DNA of 10,007 nt from Bacteroidales bacterium (GCA_030635365.1 DAOVYZ010000077.1:1-10007), one strand, 5' to 3'. Counted from the first letter of the stretch, positions 1 to 7,033 are shown. Program-made: numbers and translations. The notes: generated from the letters alone by a model not told the origin.

Positions 1-667
1 ATCAGAGAGTATAGATAAAAATAAATATCAAACCATATATTCTAAGTTGAAAGGTTCAGTAGCTGCGCCTACAGCAGGACTTCATTTTACTAATCAGCTT
101 ATTAATGAAGTACAGAAGAATAATATTTCTATTGAAGAAATAACATTGCATGTAGGTGCCGGAACTTTTAAGCCGGTAAAATCAGAAACAATTGACGGGC
201 ATGAGATGCATACTGAACATTTTGTTGTAAGTAAACAATCAATTTTAAATATATTAAACTCAAAGAAAATAGTCTCTGTTGGGACTACATCTGTTAGAAC
301 CCTGGAGAGTCTTTATTGGCTTGGAGTTAAGTTGTTACACAAAAATGATACAACATTTCACATTTCCCAGTGGGAAGCTTATGATTTACCGAGTATTAGT
401 AAGGAAGAAGTTTTGAATTCTCTTTTAAATTATATGAATAAACAAAATATTAATAAATTATATGCATCAACCCAGATCATGATTTTCCCGGGTTATTCAT
501 TTAAATTAACTGATAGCATGATAACAAACTTTCATCAACCTAAAAGTACCCTTTTGTTGTTAATAGCAGCTTTTATTGGCGATAACTGGAAAAATGCCTA
601 TGAATATGCCTTACAAAATAATTTCCGATTTCTTAGTTATGGGGATAGCTCAATTTTGATACCATAA
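1..667 (+). CDS. queA: tRNA preQ1(34) S-adenosylmethionine ribosyltransferase-isomerase QueA, 3' part (5' end outside window)
   Basis: QueA moves the ribosyl group of S-adenosylmethionine onto preQ1 at the wobble base of tRNA, giving epoxyqueuosine in the cytoplasmic queuosine pathway. The reading frame is open from the window edge (first full codon at 2), so the TTG at 47 is not the start; about 221 C-terminal residues are visible. Family signatures appear in order: GSVAAPTAGLHFT just after position 47, HVGAGTFKPV, VGTTSVRTLES, FPGYSFKLTDSMITNFHQPKSTL and a closing RFLSYGDSSIL. Between the TTSVRTLES and FPGY blocks there is a stretch roughly 30 residues longer than I recall for E. coli QueA, containing HISQWEAYDL; this resembles the longer QueA form I associate with Bacteroidota. 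The gene ends with TAA at 665-667, directly followed by a small hairpin. Family assignment is firm; the exact paralogue is less certain. Confidence 0.93.
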   Translation, partial: SESIDKNKYQTIYSKLKGSVAAPTAGLHFTNQLINEVQKNNISIEEITLHVGAGTFKPVKSETIDGHEMHTEHFVVSKQSILNILNSKKIVSVGTTSVRTLESLYWLGVKLLHKNDTTFHISQWEAYDLPSISKEEVLNSLLNYMNKQNINKLYASTQIMIFPGYSFKLTDSMITNFHQPKSTLLLLIAAFIGDNWKNAYEYALQNNFRFLSYGDSSILIP

Positions 668-694
668 AAAGGGTTTTTTTGGACAACCCCTTTT
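667..694 (+). terminator. Weak hairpin at the end of queA
   Basis: Arms aaaaggg (667-673) and ccctttt (688-694) can pair across a T-rich 14-nt loop, overlapping the last base of the queA stop codon. The stem is short and no long T tract follows, so termination is plausible but not strong. The remaining sequence up to 790 is AT-rich and holds no gene I can recognise. Confidence 0.35.
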
Positions 695-790
695 AATCAT
701 CAATTTTGCACTGAATTTTCAAATTGAGATTGAAATTAGTCAAAAAATGTTAAATATAAAAATACATTTCTCCCTAATACATTTTTTAAC

Positions 791-800
791 AAAAAATAAC
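791..800. repeat. Target-site duplication, left copy
   Basis: The 10 bases aaaaaataac abut the left inverted repeat and recur exactly at 2048-2057, just outside the right inverted repeat. ISAs1-family elements are known to duplicate about 8-10 bp on insertion, so this marks the target site. Confidence 0.92.
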
Positions 801-818
801 CAGGGCAACCGCATTTAA
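801..818 (+). repeat. Left terminal inverted repeat of the IS
   Basis: cagggcaaccgcatttaa matches the reverse complement of 2030-2047 at 17 of 18 positions; the mismatch is the ninth base from the outer end. Bases 811-825 can also fold into a short hairpin (gcattt / aaatgc) at the inner edge of this end. Confidence 0.93.
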
Positions 819-875
819 AAAATGCATTATAATTTGGCCCGAAACAGATAGATCCTTATATTTGCTCTGAATTTG

Positions 876-891
876 ACACTAATATTAGTGT
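876..891 (+). promoter_or_regulatory. Perfect 16-bp palindrome just upstream of the transposase ATG
   Basis: acactaatattagtgt is its own reverse complement and ends 8 nt before the ATG at 900, followed by two T's (one inside the palindrome) and an A run. As RNA it could form a 6-bp stem with a 4-nt loop next to the initiation region. Several IS elements use such hairpins to limit translation from transcripts entering from outside; whether this one does so is inference. It could also be a protein-binding site. Confidence 0.45.
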
Positions 892-899
892 TAAAAAAA

Positions 900-2033
900 A
901 TGTTACAACTACCGGCCACACATTGGCAAAACACAATTTTTACAAAATGCTTTATAAATTTGGAAGACCCTCGCAGAACAACCAAAGGCAATTTTAAGCA
1001 CTTACTTACAGATGTATTATTCCTTACTGTCTCAGCCGTTTTGTGTGGAGCAGGAGACTGGGAAGCTGTCGAACTCTTTGGAAATAACCAATTAGATTGG
1101 TTAAAAAAATACGGTGCTTTTACAAGCGGAGTTCCTTCAAGTGATACAATCAATAGAATTTTCTCATCCTTTAACCCAAAAGCCTTTAATGCTTGTTTTA
1201 TGAATTGGGTAAGTAACATAGCCGATAAAACCAAAGGTGAAGTAATTGCTATTGATGGTAAATCAATTAGGGGTGCTAACCCAAAAGGTAAAGGAAGTAA
1301 GATGCCCCATATTGTTTCAGCTTTTGCATCCGAGAATGGGCTATGCCTAGGACAAGTAAAAGTAAACGATAAGAGTAATGAGATTACAGCCATTCCAGAG
1401 CTTTTAGAACTTTTATCAATTGAGGATAGTATTGTGACTATAGATGCAATGGGTTGCCAAACAGATATTGCAGAAAAGATTATTAAGGCAAAGGCGGATT
1501 ATTTGTTAGCAGTCAAAGGAAATCAAAGCAATCTTGAGCAAGCAATAGTAGATACTATTAGGTTTGAAAAACCGGCATGTGTTGACAGGCATGAGGATTT
1601 CGGGCATGGCAGGATTGAAAGCCGGACATGTTCTGTATACAATGAACTTAGCCATGTAGATAATATAAAAAAATGGAAAAAGCTTACAACAATCATAAAA
1701 ATTGAATCCGAAATTTATTACAAATAAACAGGTCAAACATCTACAGAAGAACGGTTCTATATCTCAAGCTTACCTGCTGATGCAAAAAAAATTAATTATT
1801 CCGTAAGGAAACATTGGTCTGTGGAGAATAATCTGCACTGGACATTAGACGTTGAATTTGGAGAAGATAGATCAAGAAAAAGAAATGGGAATGTTGCTGA
1901 AAATTTTAATATTGTCCTCAAAACTGCACTTGTCATGTTAACAAAAGAAACTTCTTTAAAGAAAAGTAAAAAGAATAAACGCCTGAAGGCAGCCCTTGAC
2001 TCAAAATATAGAGATAAGATATTTCAATCTTAA
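900..2033 (+). pseudogene. ISAs1-family DDE transposase, interrupted by an in-frame TAA at 1725-1727
   Basis: The frame reads through the element and would give about 377 residues, normal for ISAs1 transposases. Family hallmarks are the N-terminal LEDPRR and AVLCGAGDWEAVELFG, then IDGKSIRG with the first Asp (codon 1254), TIDAMGCQTDIA with the second Asp (codon 1443), LLAVKGNQ, and after the stop EERFYISSLPADA and HWSVENNLHWTLDVEFGED with the catalytic Glu (codon 1824). The TAA at 1725 splits the protein between the second Asp and the Glu, with no frame change, so the product made (about 275 residues from ATG 900) lacks one catalytic residue. One base change from CAA or AAA would explain it. 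The ATG at 900 was preferred over the in-frame TTG at 873 because the palindrome and A-rich leader sit directly before it. Confidence 0.92.
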
Positions 2034-2047
2034 ATGCGTTTGCCCTG
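2030..2047 (-). repeat. Right terminal inverted repeat of the IS
   Basis: ttaaatgcgtttgccctg is the inverted partner of 801-818 with one mismatch at 2039. The transposase stop codon (2031-2033) is embedded in it. Confidence 0.93.
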
Positions 2048-2057
2048 AAAAAATAAC
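2048..2057. repeat. Target-site duplication, right copy
   Basis: aaaaaataac is identical to 791-800 and starts at the first base after the right inverted repeat. The sequence from here to 2167 is the leader left to the downstream radical SAM gene; I found no convincing promoter in it. Confidence 0.92.
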
Positions 2058-2167
2058 TTACGAATAAGGTTTCAAACAAAGATATTCATCTTAGTTCTCA
2101 AGTAACTTATCAAATATTAATATTTACACAAAGCAGAAATATTAGCAATTTGGACTAACTTTACAAA

Positions 2168-3937
2168 ATGTTTGTTAAGGATGATATATACACATCGGCC
2201 TCCTGGCTTCCGGTTACAAAAAAAGAGGCAAATGCAAGAGGATGGAATGAATTAGATGTTATATTAATAACAGGTGATGCTTATGTGGATCACCCTGCTT
2301 TTGGTTCTGCTGTTATTGGACGTGTTTTAGAATCTATGGGATTGAAAGTAGCAATAGTTCCTCAACCGAATTGGAAGGATGATTTACGTGATTTTAAAAA
2401 ATTTGGTAAGCCACGCTTATTCTTTGGTGTTACTTCGGGCTCGATGGACTCAATGGTAAATCATTATACTGCAAATAAAAGGCTTAGATCTAATGATGCA
2501 TATACCCCCGGAGGTAAAGCCGGTTTTCGTCCAGACTATGCAACAATAACTTACAGCAAGATTCTAAAAAATATTTTTCCTGATGTGCCTGTAATTATCG
2601 GAGGTGTTGAAGCTTCTCTTAGGCGATTAACTCATTATGATTATTGGTCGGATATATTAAGACCCGGAATACTTATTGATAGTATGGCTGATTTATTGAT
2701 TTATGGAATGGGTGAAAAACCCTTAATTGAATTAGTTAAGCTTTTAATTAAGGGAGTTGACTTTAACACAATTAAATCAATTCCACAAACAGTTTTTGTT
2801 AGTAATGAGAATTCCTTAATAGATTCCAAATCCTGGAAAAACAAGGAGATATATAGTCATGAAGATTGTTTAATTGATAAAGTTAAATATGCCAAGAATT
2901 TCAAAATAATAGAAGAGGAATCTACTAAGTATATTAGTAGTTCTCGAATTATTCAAAAAACTGGATTGAGTTATTTAGTAATAAATCCACCTTATGAACC
3001 TATTTCGGAAAAAGAATTGGACACAATTTATAATTTACCTTATACTCGTTTACCACATCCGAAGTATGCCAAAAAAAAATCCATTCCAGCTTATGAAATG
3101 ATTAAACATTCCATAACTATTCATAGAGGTTGTTTTGGAGCTTGCTCTTTCTGCACAATATCAGCACATCAAGGGAAATTTATTAGCAGCCGGTCTGAAA
3201 AATCTATATTTAGAGAAGTAGATCAAATTGCTAATATGCCTGATTTTAAAGGTTATATTTCTGACATTGGAGGGCCTTCAGCTAATATGTACCAAATGAG
3301 AGGAAGGGATACAGAACAGTGCAAAAAATGTAAAAAGGCATCCTGTTTGCATCCTGATGTTTGTTTGAATTTAAACACAAACCCAAAAATGTTAACAAAA
3401 CTATATAAAGAAATTGCGCGAAAAGAAAAAGTAAAAAAGGTATTTGTGGGTAGTGGAATACGTTATGATTTATTTATGCATAAACTCTCTGATTCTGATT
3501 ATTATCAATATGTAGAAGAATTAATTGCTAATCATGTTTCCGGGAGGTTAAAAGTTGCACCTGAACATACATCAAATGATGTATTGAAAATAATGAGAAA
3601 ACCGGACTTCAAAGTATTTAAGGAATTCAATAAAATATTTAATAAAATAAATAATAAACATAATATAAATCAGCAATTAATACCATACTTCATATCAAGT
3701 CATCCGGGTTGCTCAAATGGAAATATGGCAGAACTTGCAACAGAAACAAAAATGCTAAACTTTAAGTTAGAGCAAGTACAAGGCTTCACTCCTACACCAA
3801 TGACTTTAGCTACTGTCATGTATTATTCAGAAATAAATCCATATACTTTAGAAAAAGTATTTGTTCCAAAAAGTAAAAAAGATAAACTATCACAGCAAAA
3901 ATTCTTCTTTTGGTATAAAAAGGAATTTAGAAAATAA
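2168..3937 (+). CDS. ygiQ: YgiQ-family (UPF0313) radical SAM protein, apparently truncated at the C-terminus
   Basis: YgiQ proteins are cytoplasmic radical SAM enzymes whose reaction is unknown. The 589-residue product starts with the family N-terminal domain (LPVTKKEANARGWNELDVILITGDAYVDHPAFG; GGVEASLRRLTHYDYWSD). The radical SAM core follows, with the cluster motif Cys322-x3-Cys326-x2-Cys329 in HRGCFGACSFC. A second cysteine group at 385, 388, 393 and 399 (CKKC, then SCLHPDVC) could hold another metal centre; this is inference. VAPEHTS and QGFTPTPMTLATVMYYS mark the C-terminal part. The start ATG has an A-rich leader and begins at the usual family N-terminus. The TAA at 3935 comes early: the same frame continues with a plausible family tail to 4024. 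The IS lies 120 bp upstream, so the original promoter region may have been disturbed. Family assignment is firm, and the loss probably spares the core. Confidence 0.93.
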   Translation: MFVKDDIYTSASWLPVTKKEANARGWNELDVILITGDAYVDHPAFGSAVIGRVLESMGLKVAIVPQPNWKDDLRDFKKFGKPRLFFGVTSGSMDSMVNHYTANKRLRSNDAYTPGGKAGFRPDYATITYSKILKNIFPDVPVIIGGVEASLRRLTHYDYWSDILRPGILIDSMADLLIYGMGEKPLIELVKLLIKGVDFNTIKSIPQTVFVSNENSLIDSKSWKNKEIYSHEDCLIDKVKYAKNFKIIEEESTKYISSSRIIQKTGLSYLVINPPYEPISEKELDTIYNLPYTRLPHPKYAKKKSIPAYEMIKHSITIHRGCFGACSFCTISAHQGKFISSRSEKSIFREVDQIANMPDFKGYISDIGGPSANMYQMRGRDTEQCKKCKKASCLHPDVCLNLNTNPKMLTKLYKEIARKEKVKKVFVGSGIRYDLFMHKLSDSDYYQYVEELIANHVSGRLKVAPEHTSNDVLKIMRKPDFKVFKEFNKIFNKINNKHNINQQLIPYFISSHPGCSNGNMAELATETKMLNFKLEQVQGFTPTPMTLATVMYYSEINPYTLEKVFVPKSKKDKLSQQKFFFWYKKEFRK

Positions 3938-4024
3938 ATTGAAAATGAATTAAAGCAGCTTAATAGAAATGATTTAGTTGATAAATTGTTAGGTAAATTT
4001 ATTCTCAAAAGACCTAAAAGGTGA
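3938..4024 (+). pseudogene. Stranded C-terminal tail of the YgiQ gene beyond the premature TAA
   Basis: Directly after the TAA at 3935-3937 and in the same frame, 28 sense codons run to a TGA at 4022-4024. They read IENELKQLNRNDLVDKLLG followed by a basic KFILKRPKR end. From memory of the family, E. coli YgiQ has a comparable helix (LIRQALEAMGKKHLIG) at this point after its HDPANW motif, so this looks like genuine former or read-through coding sequence. With it the protein would be 618 residues. Confidence 0.7.
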
Positions 4025-4165
4025 AAGTAAATAATACTTCTAATAGTCTTTTATATATTTATATAATGACCTTGTAAGCCAATTGTATTAAATCCGTAAA
4101 AAGTTTGTGTGATTTTTTATGAATTTGAGGGTTACCTTTTATTAAAATCAGGAATATATATATGG

Positions 4166-4210
4166 ATGTTTAGCCTTACGAGTAAAATTAAACTTGTAAT
4201 GGCTAAATGT
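4166..4210 (+). promoter_or_regulatory. Long imperfect hairpin in the leader of the STAS-like gene
   Basis: The arms 4166-4183 (atgtttagccttacgagt) and 4192-4210 (acttgtaatggctaaatgt) pair over 18 base pairs with three G-U wobbles and one bulged T at 4200, closing an 8-nt A/T loop. Wobbles on the plus strand fit selection or function as RNA. No T tract follows, so a simple terminator for the upstream gene is unlikely. It ends 42 nt before the ATG at 4253. The rest of the 4025-4252 gap is AT-rich with a small A/T palindrome at 4051-4066 and no gene I recognise. Confidence 0.55.
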
Positions 4211-4252
4211 GCTATTAATAATATTTATGTCTAACTTAATAAATTACACAAA

Positions 4253-4630
4253 ATGGAAAGACTATCTATTGATAATGAAGTAAGGGCCGTAAAAGCTATT
4301 TTCGATGGCCATATCAGAGAAGAAGATTTTAAAGAATTTGCTGCGGAAATTCTTGATAAGATTAGAGAATCTAAAGTTGAAAAACTATTATGTGATACCA
4401 GTGGATTAAAAGTTATGTCTCCTAAAGTTCAGGAATGGATAAATGAAACCTGGTTTCCAAATGCAAATAAATTAGGAATATCACATATAGCTTTTGTTGT
4501 TCCTGATAATATATTTGGCAAAGTGTCTATGGAACAAACAAACAAAGACAAGCAAAAAATTGGTGCTATAGATATTAATTATTTCAATAGTATCAGTTCG
4601 GCGAGGGAATGGATAAAAAGCATTAACTGA
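4253..4630 (+). CDS. SpoIIAA/STAS-SEC14-like small domain protein
   Basis: The 125-residue product has no signal peptide and no membrane segment, so it should be cytoplasmic. Its pattern fits a single STAS or SpoIIAA-like fold: an N-terminal strand pair (RAVKAIFDGHI), a helix (EEDFKEFAAEILDKIRE), a strand ending in LLCDTSGLKVMSP where antagonist proteins carry a DTSG-like loop, a helix ending near NANKLG, a strand (SHIAFVVPDN), and a last helix (SSAREWIKSIN). Similar stand-alone proteins are common in Bacteroidota and have no settled function. Fold assignment is from pattern alone and is moderate. No anti-sigma kinase or phosphatase gene is adjacent, so a partner-switching role cannot be claimed. 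It lies behind a long hairpin and ends in its own terminator, hence a probable single-gene transcript. Confidence 0.7.
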   Translation: MERLSIDNEVRAVKAIFDGHIREEDFKEFAAEILDKIRESKVEKLLCDTSGLKVMSPKVQEWINETWFPNANKLGISHIAFVVPDNIFGKVSMEQTNKDKQKIGAIDINYFNSISSAREWIKSIN

Positions 4631-4638
4631 ATTAGCTG

Positions 4639-4665
4639 GGCTTTCATTTTTGAAAGCCTTTTCTT
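4639..4665 (+). terminator. Rho-independent terminator after the STAS-like gene
   Basis: ggctttca (4639-4646) and tgaaagcc (4651-4658) form a perfect 8-bp stem with a tttt loop, followed by ttttctt. It starts 8 nt after the TGA at 4628-4630. This is the clearest terminator in the window. Confidence 0.85.
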
Positions 4666-4722
4666 AACCCACCCTAATTTAAACCTCTCACAACGAATTT
4701 ATTAATAAGTAAATATGAAATT

Positions 4723-5877
4723 ATGTTAAAAGAATCATTAAAATTAAACACAGAAAAAAAATCAAAAAAAATATTACATCATTTTGCTGAGACCGAAATT
4801 GATGCAGGCATAATAGATGAAGTTATTAGAAAATATCCGGTTAAACTTACTCCTTTCCTTATTAAACAATTTAGTAAATCGGAGGCAATACGAAAACAAT
4901 ACTTACCTCATATATCTGAAATTACCACGGAAGGTACACCGACTCCATTTGAGGAAGGAAAAAAAGCATCGAAAACTTATGGACTTGAAAGGTTGTATAG
5001 AGACAGAGTATTAATCACGCCCAACTTTGACTGTCCTGCATATTGCAGGTTTTGTTATAAAAAAAGCAGGGTTATGCGTAATAAAAAAGCGATGACTCTT
5101 AATGATATTGATAAAGTTGCGAATGAAGTAAGCAAAATGGATCAAGTAAGAGGTGCATTAATTACAGGAGGAGAACCATTTCTTGATACAGGCAAATTGT
5201 TTTATTTATTGGACAAATTAATAGAAATAGATAATATTTCGGAAATCCGTATTGGAAGTAGGGCATTTTTAACAATGCCCCAGATTTTTACAGATGAATT
5301 ATGCTTTAAACTATCAACTTATAATAAGATTAATATAAATAATCCAAAAAAAAGTAAATATCTTGCTATTAATACGCATTTTAATCATCCTGATGAGTTA
5401 CTGCCGGAAGTACTGGAAGTATGTAATAAATTTACATCCAGGGGTATTACGCTTAGGAATCAAACTGTACTGTTAAAAGGCATTAACGACAATATTGAGA
5501 GCATGAGTAAGCTATTTAACTTACTTGTTAGAAATAATATTATTGTATATTATATGAACCATTGTATGCCGGTTGAAGGTAGTGACCACTTGAGAACATC
5601 GGTGCAAAAAGGACTGGATATTTATAAATACTTATGCACGGAATCATCAACTGTAGTACCACACTATGTATATGCACCAAGTGGTGGGAAGGTACACGTT
5701 GGGCCTGATACTATATTTGAGTATGTATATGAAAATGGAACGCGCTTAATAAAAGTCAAAACATTATATAAAGCAGATGAGTTTAAAAAAATTACTAAAA
5801 AAGATTTACCTCCAATGCATGGTGTAACGGCTGATGGTTATATTCATGGATACTACATTGATGGGAATGATGATTAA
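4723..5877 (+). CDS. KamA-family radical SAM / PLP aminomutase homologue, substrate uncertain
   Basis: Relatives of lysine 2,3-aminomutase use a 4Fe-4S cluster, S-adenosylmethionine and pyridoxal phosphate to shift an amino group on an amino acid. This 384-residue protein has the cluster motif Cys104-x3-Cys108-x2-Cys111 (CPAYCRFC), the SAM-contacting ITGGEP, the LRNQTVLLKGIND segment, and Lys323 in APSGGK as the likely PLP Schiff-base lysine. The two aspartates that read the lysine side chain in clostridial enzyme (Asp293 and Asp330) appear replaced by Met282 and Tyr317, and the C-terminal zinc-binding cysteines of that enzyme are absent. The substrate is therefore probably not lysine, or the chemistry differs. 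Neighbours give no hint of a lysine-fermentation cluster. The start ATG follows a 57-bp leader after a terminator, and a terminator follows, so it seems transcribed alone. Confidence 0.88.
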   Translation: MLKESLKLNTEKKSKKILHHFAETEIDAGIIDEVIRKYPVKLTPFLIKQFSKSEAIRKQYLPHISEITTEGTPTPFEEGKKASKTYGLERLYRDRVLITPNFDCPAYCRFCYKKSRVMRNKKAMTLNDIDKVANEVSKMDQVRGALITGGEPFLDTGKLFYLLDKLIEIDNISEIRIGSRAFLTMPQIFTDELCFKLSTYNKININNPKKSKYLAINTHFNHPDELLPEVLEVCNKFTSRGITLRNQTVLLKGINDNIESMSKLFNLLVRNNIIVYYMNHCMPVEGSDHLRTSVQKGLDIYKYLCTESSTVVPHYVYAPSGGKVHVGPDTIFEYVYENGTRLIKVKTLYKADEFKKITKKDLPPMHGVTADGYIHGYYIDGNDD

Positions 5878-5909
5878 TGTGTTAAGTTCAAAATTAAAAA
5901 TATACAAGA

Positions 5910-5946
5910 AAGTGTAAAGTTTAATAATATTTACACTTCTTTTTTT
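5910..5946 (+). terminator. Rho-independent terminator after the aminomutase-like gene
   Basis: aagtgtaaa (5910-5918) and tttacactt (5930-5938) form a perfect 9-bp stem with an 11-nt loop, followed by C and seven T's (5940-5946). It lies 33 nt beyond the TAA and separates this gene from the oxidoreductase that starts at 5972. Confidence 0.82.
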
Positions 5947-5971
5947 ATTAATTGCTTAAAATTGTTTCAAA

Positions 5972-6991
5972 ATGATTAACAAGAATATTAGATTTTACAT
6001 TGCTATACAAGGAAGATTTACTCCTAAAAGATACATAAAACTTGCTCAATATATAGAAGAATTAGGGTTTGACAGAATATATATATATGATGACTTAATG
6101 TTTTATTCATCAATTCCAATATTAACCTTAATTGCAGAACATACAAAAAATATTGAAATTGGCCCTATGGTTTTAAACGGATTTTATCGGCATCCGGCAA
6201 TTATTGTCTCAAATATGCTGGGAATTAATGAAATAGCCGAAGGTAGAACAGTAATAGGTATGGGGCGTGGTGCTTTTTATGATTTTTTAGGCATGGATGG
6301 TTCTGAAGAATATACAAGAAATGGCTTTGAAGAGACAATTAGGTTTATGAAGCATTTATTAGATGGAAAGAGAGAAATATTTCAGGGTAAATTCTATAAT
6401 GCTACAGAAAATGCATATTTAAAAATTAAGTCTGCAAATTTACCCATTGTAGCAGGTACATGGAACGAGGACATGGCTTATATTGCAGGTAAATATTGTG
6501 ATGAAATTCAAATTGCAGAAACCTGGAATATTGATTATTTAACACGGTTGCGAAATAGTTTCGTACAGGGACAAAAAGATGCTAACCAACCCACAGAACC
6601 GCGATTTTCAATAGGTGGTGTTAGTTGTGTTTCTGACACAGCCTCCAAGTGTCGAGAAAAAATGTTAGATACTTTTTTAGTTTATTTTCCCTATTTAACA
6701 AATATACTCAGAAGGCTTGATGTAGATTATGATGAAGATAATATTGCAAGGATATGCCAGTTAGCCAATGCTGCAAATTATAAAGAAGCAGCAAAATATA
6801 TTACACCTGATATGGTTGAAGCTCTTACAAACTGGGGTACACCGGAACGTGTTGTTAATAAAATAAATATTACACTAAAATCAGTTAAAGTTAATTCTAT
6901 AATGTTTTCAATGCCTTATGGTGTTGATGATTCAGTCGAAAAAAACCTCAAAATGCTAAGAGAGAAAGTAATTCCATATATCAAAGTTTAA
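5972..6991 (+). CDS. Luciferase-like (LLM class) flavin-dependent oxidoreductase
   Basis: The 339-residue product fits the bacterial luciferase-like TIM-barrel family, which uses reduced FMN or F420. Visible features are the first strand IRFYIAIQGRF, LAQYIEELGFDRIYIYDDLMF (strand 2 region), TKNIEIGPMVLNGFYRHPAIIVSNMLGINEIAEGRTVIGMGRGAF, the typical loop in which a conserved Gly-rich stretch follows the RH.A segment, and a C-terminal WGTPERVVNKI helix typical of methylene-tetrahydromethanopterin-reductase-like members. No signal peptide is present. The leader has aaaATG only 25 nt after the preceding terminator's T tract, so its promoter must be very close to, or overlap, that terminator. Cofactor and substrate cannot be read from the sequence; FMN is more likely than F420 in a Bacteroidota background, which is inference. 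Confidence 0.87.
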   Translation: MINKNIRFYIAIQGRFTPKRYIKLAQYIEELGFDRIYIYDDLMFYSSIPILTLIAEHTKNIEIGPMVLNGFYRHPAIIVSNMLGINEIAEGRTVIGMGRGAFYDFLGMDGSEEYTRNGFEETIRFMKHLLDGKREIFQGKFYNATENAYLKIKSANLPIVAGTWNEDMAYIAGKYCDEIQIAETWNIDYLTRLRNSFVQGQKDANQPTEPRFSIGGVSCVSDTASKCREKMLDTFLVYFPYLTNILRRLDVDYDEDNIARICQLANAANYKEAAKYITPDMVEALTNWGTPERVVNKINITLKSVKVNSIMFSMPYGVDDSVEKNLKMLREKVIPYIKV

Positions 6992-7033
6992 TAAATAATC
7001 ATTTTAGGTAAAAATACAGGCAATTATCATTTA

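Larger units (their letters stand above)
801..2047 (+). mobile_element. ISAs1-family insertion sequence, structurally complete but with an interrupted transposase
   Basis: The element is 1247 bp long, within the usual size of the ISAs1 family. Its ends are inverted repeats: cagggcaaccgcatttaa at 801-818 pairs with 2030-2047, with one mismatch in 18. A perfect 10-bp direct repeat flanks it on both sides. Inside is one transposase reading frame on the plus strand that fills nearly the whole element; its stop codon at 2031-2033 lies within the right inverted repeat. It is inserted between queA and the YgiQ-type gene, in the same orientation as both. Exact flanking repeats and near-identical ends suggest a fairly recent insertion, although the transposase carries an internal stop, so movement now would need a transposase supplied by an intact copy elsewhere. 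Confidence 0.95.

Noticed and set aside
827..1393. 188-codon open frame on the minus strand across the IS
   Set aside because: It lies opposite the transposase, which has clear DDE family motifs; the minus frame resembles no family and extends into the IS end.
1821..2033. A separate 70-residue gene starting with GTG at 1821
   Set aside because: It is the C-terminal part of the transposase after the TAA at 1725, in the same frame, containing the catalytic Glu.
2058..2167. Promoter of the YgiQ-type gene in the leader after the IS
   Set aside because: No TAnnTTTG match found; the nearest string, caatttgg near 2148, lacks the TA at the required spacing.
4051..4066. A/T palindrome ttatatatttatataa
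   Set aside because: Purely A/T and short; likely to arise by chance in this base composition and not supported as a terminator.
4817..5014. 65-codon plus-strand frame inside the aminomutase gene
   Set aside because: Shifted-frame overlap with a well-supported gene; no family features.
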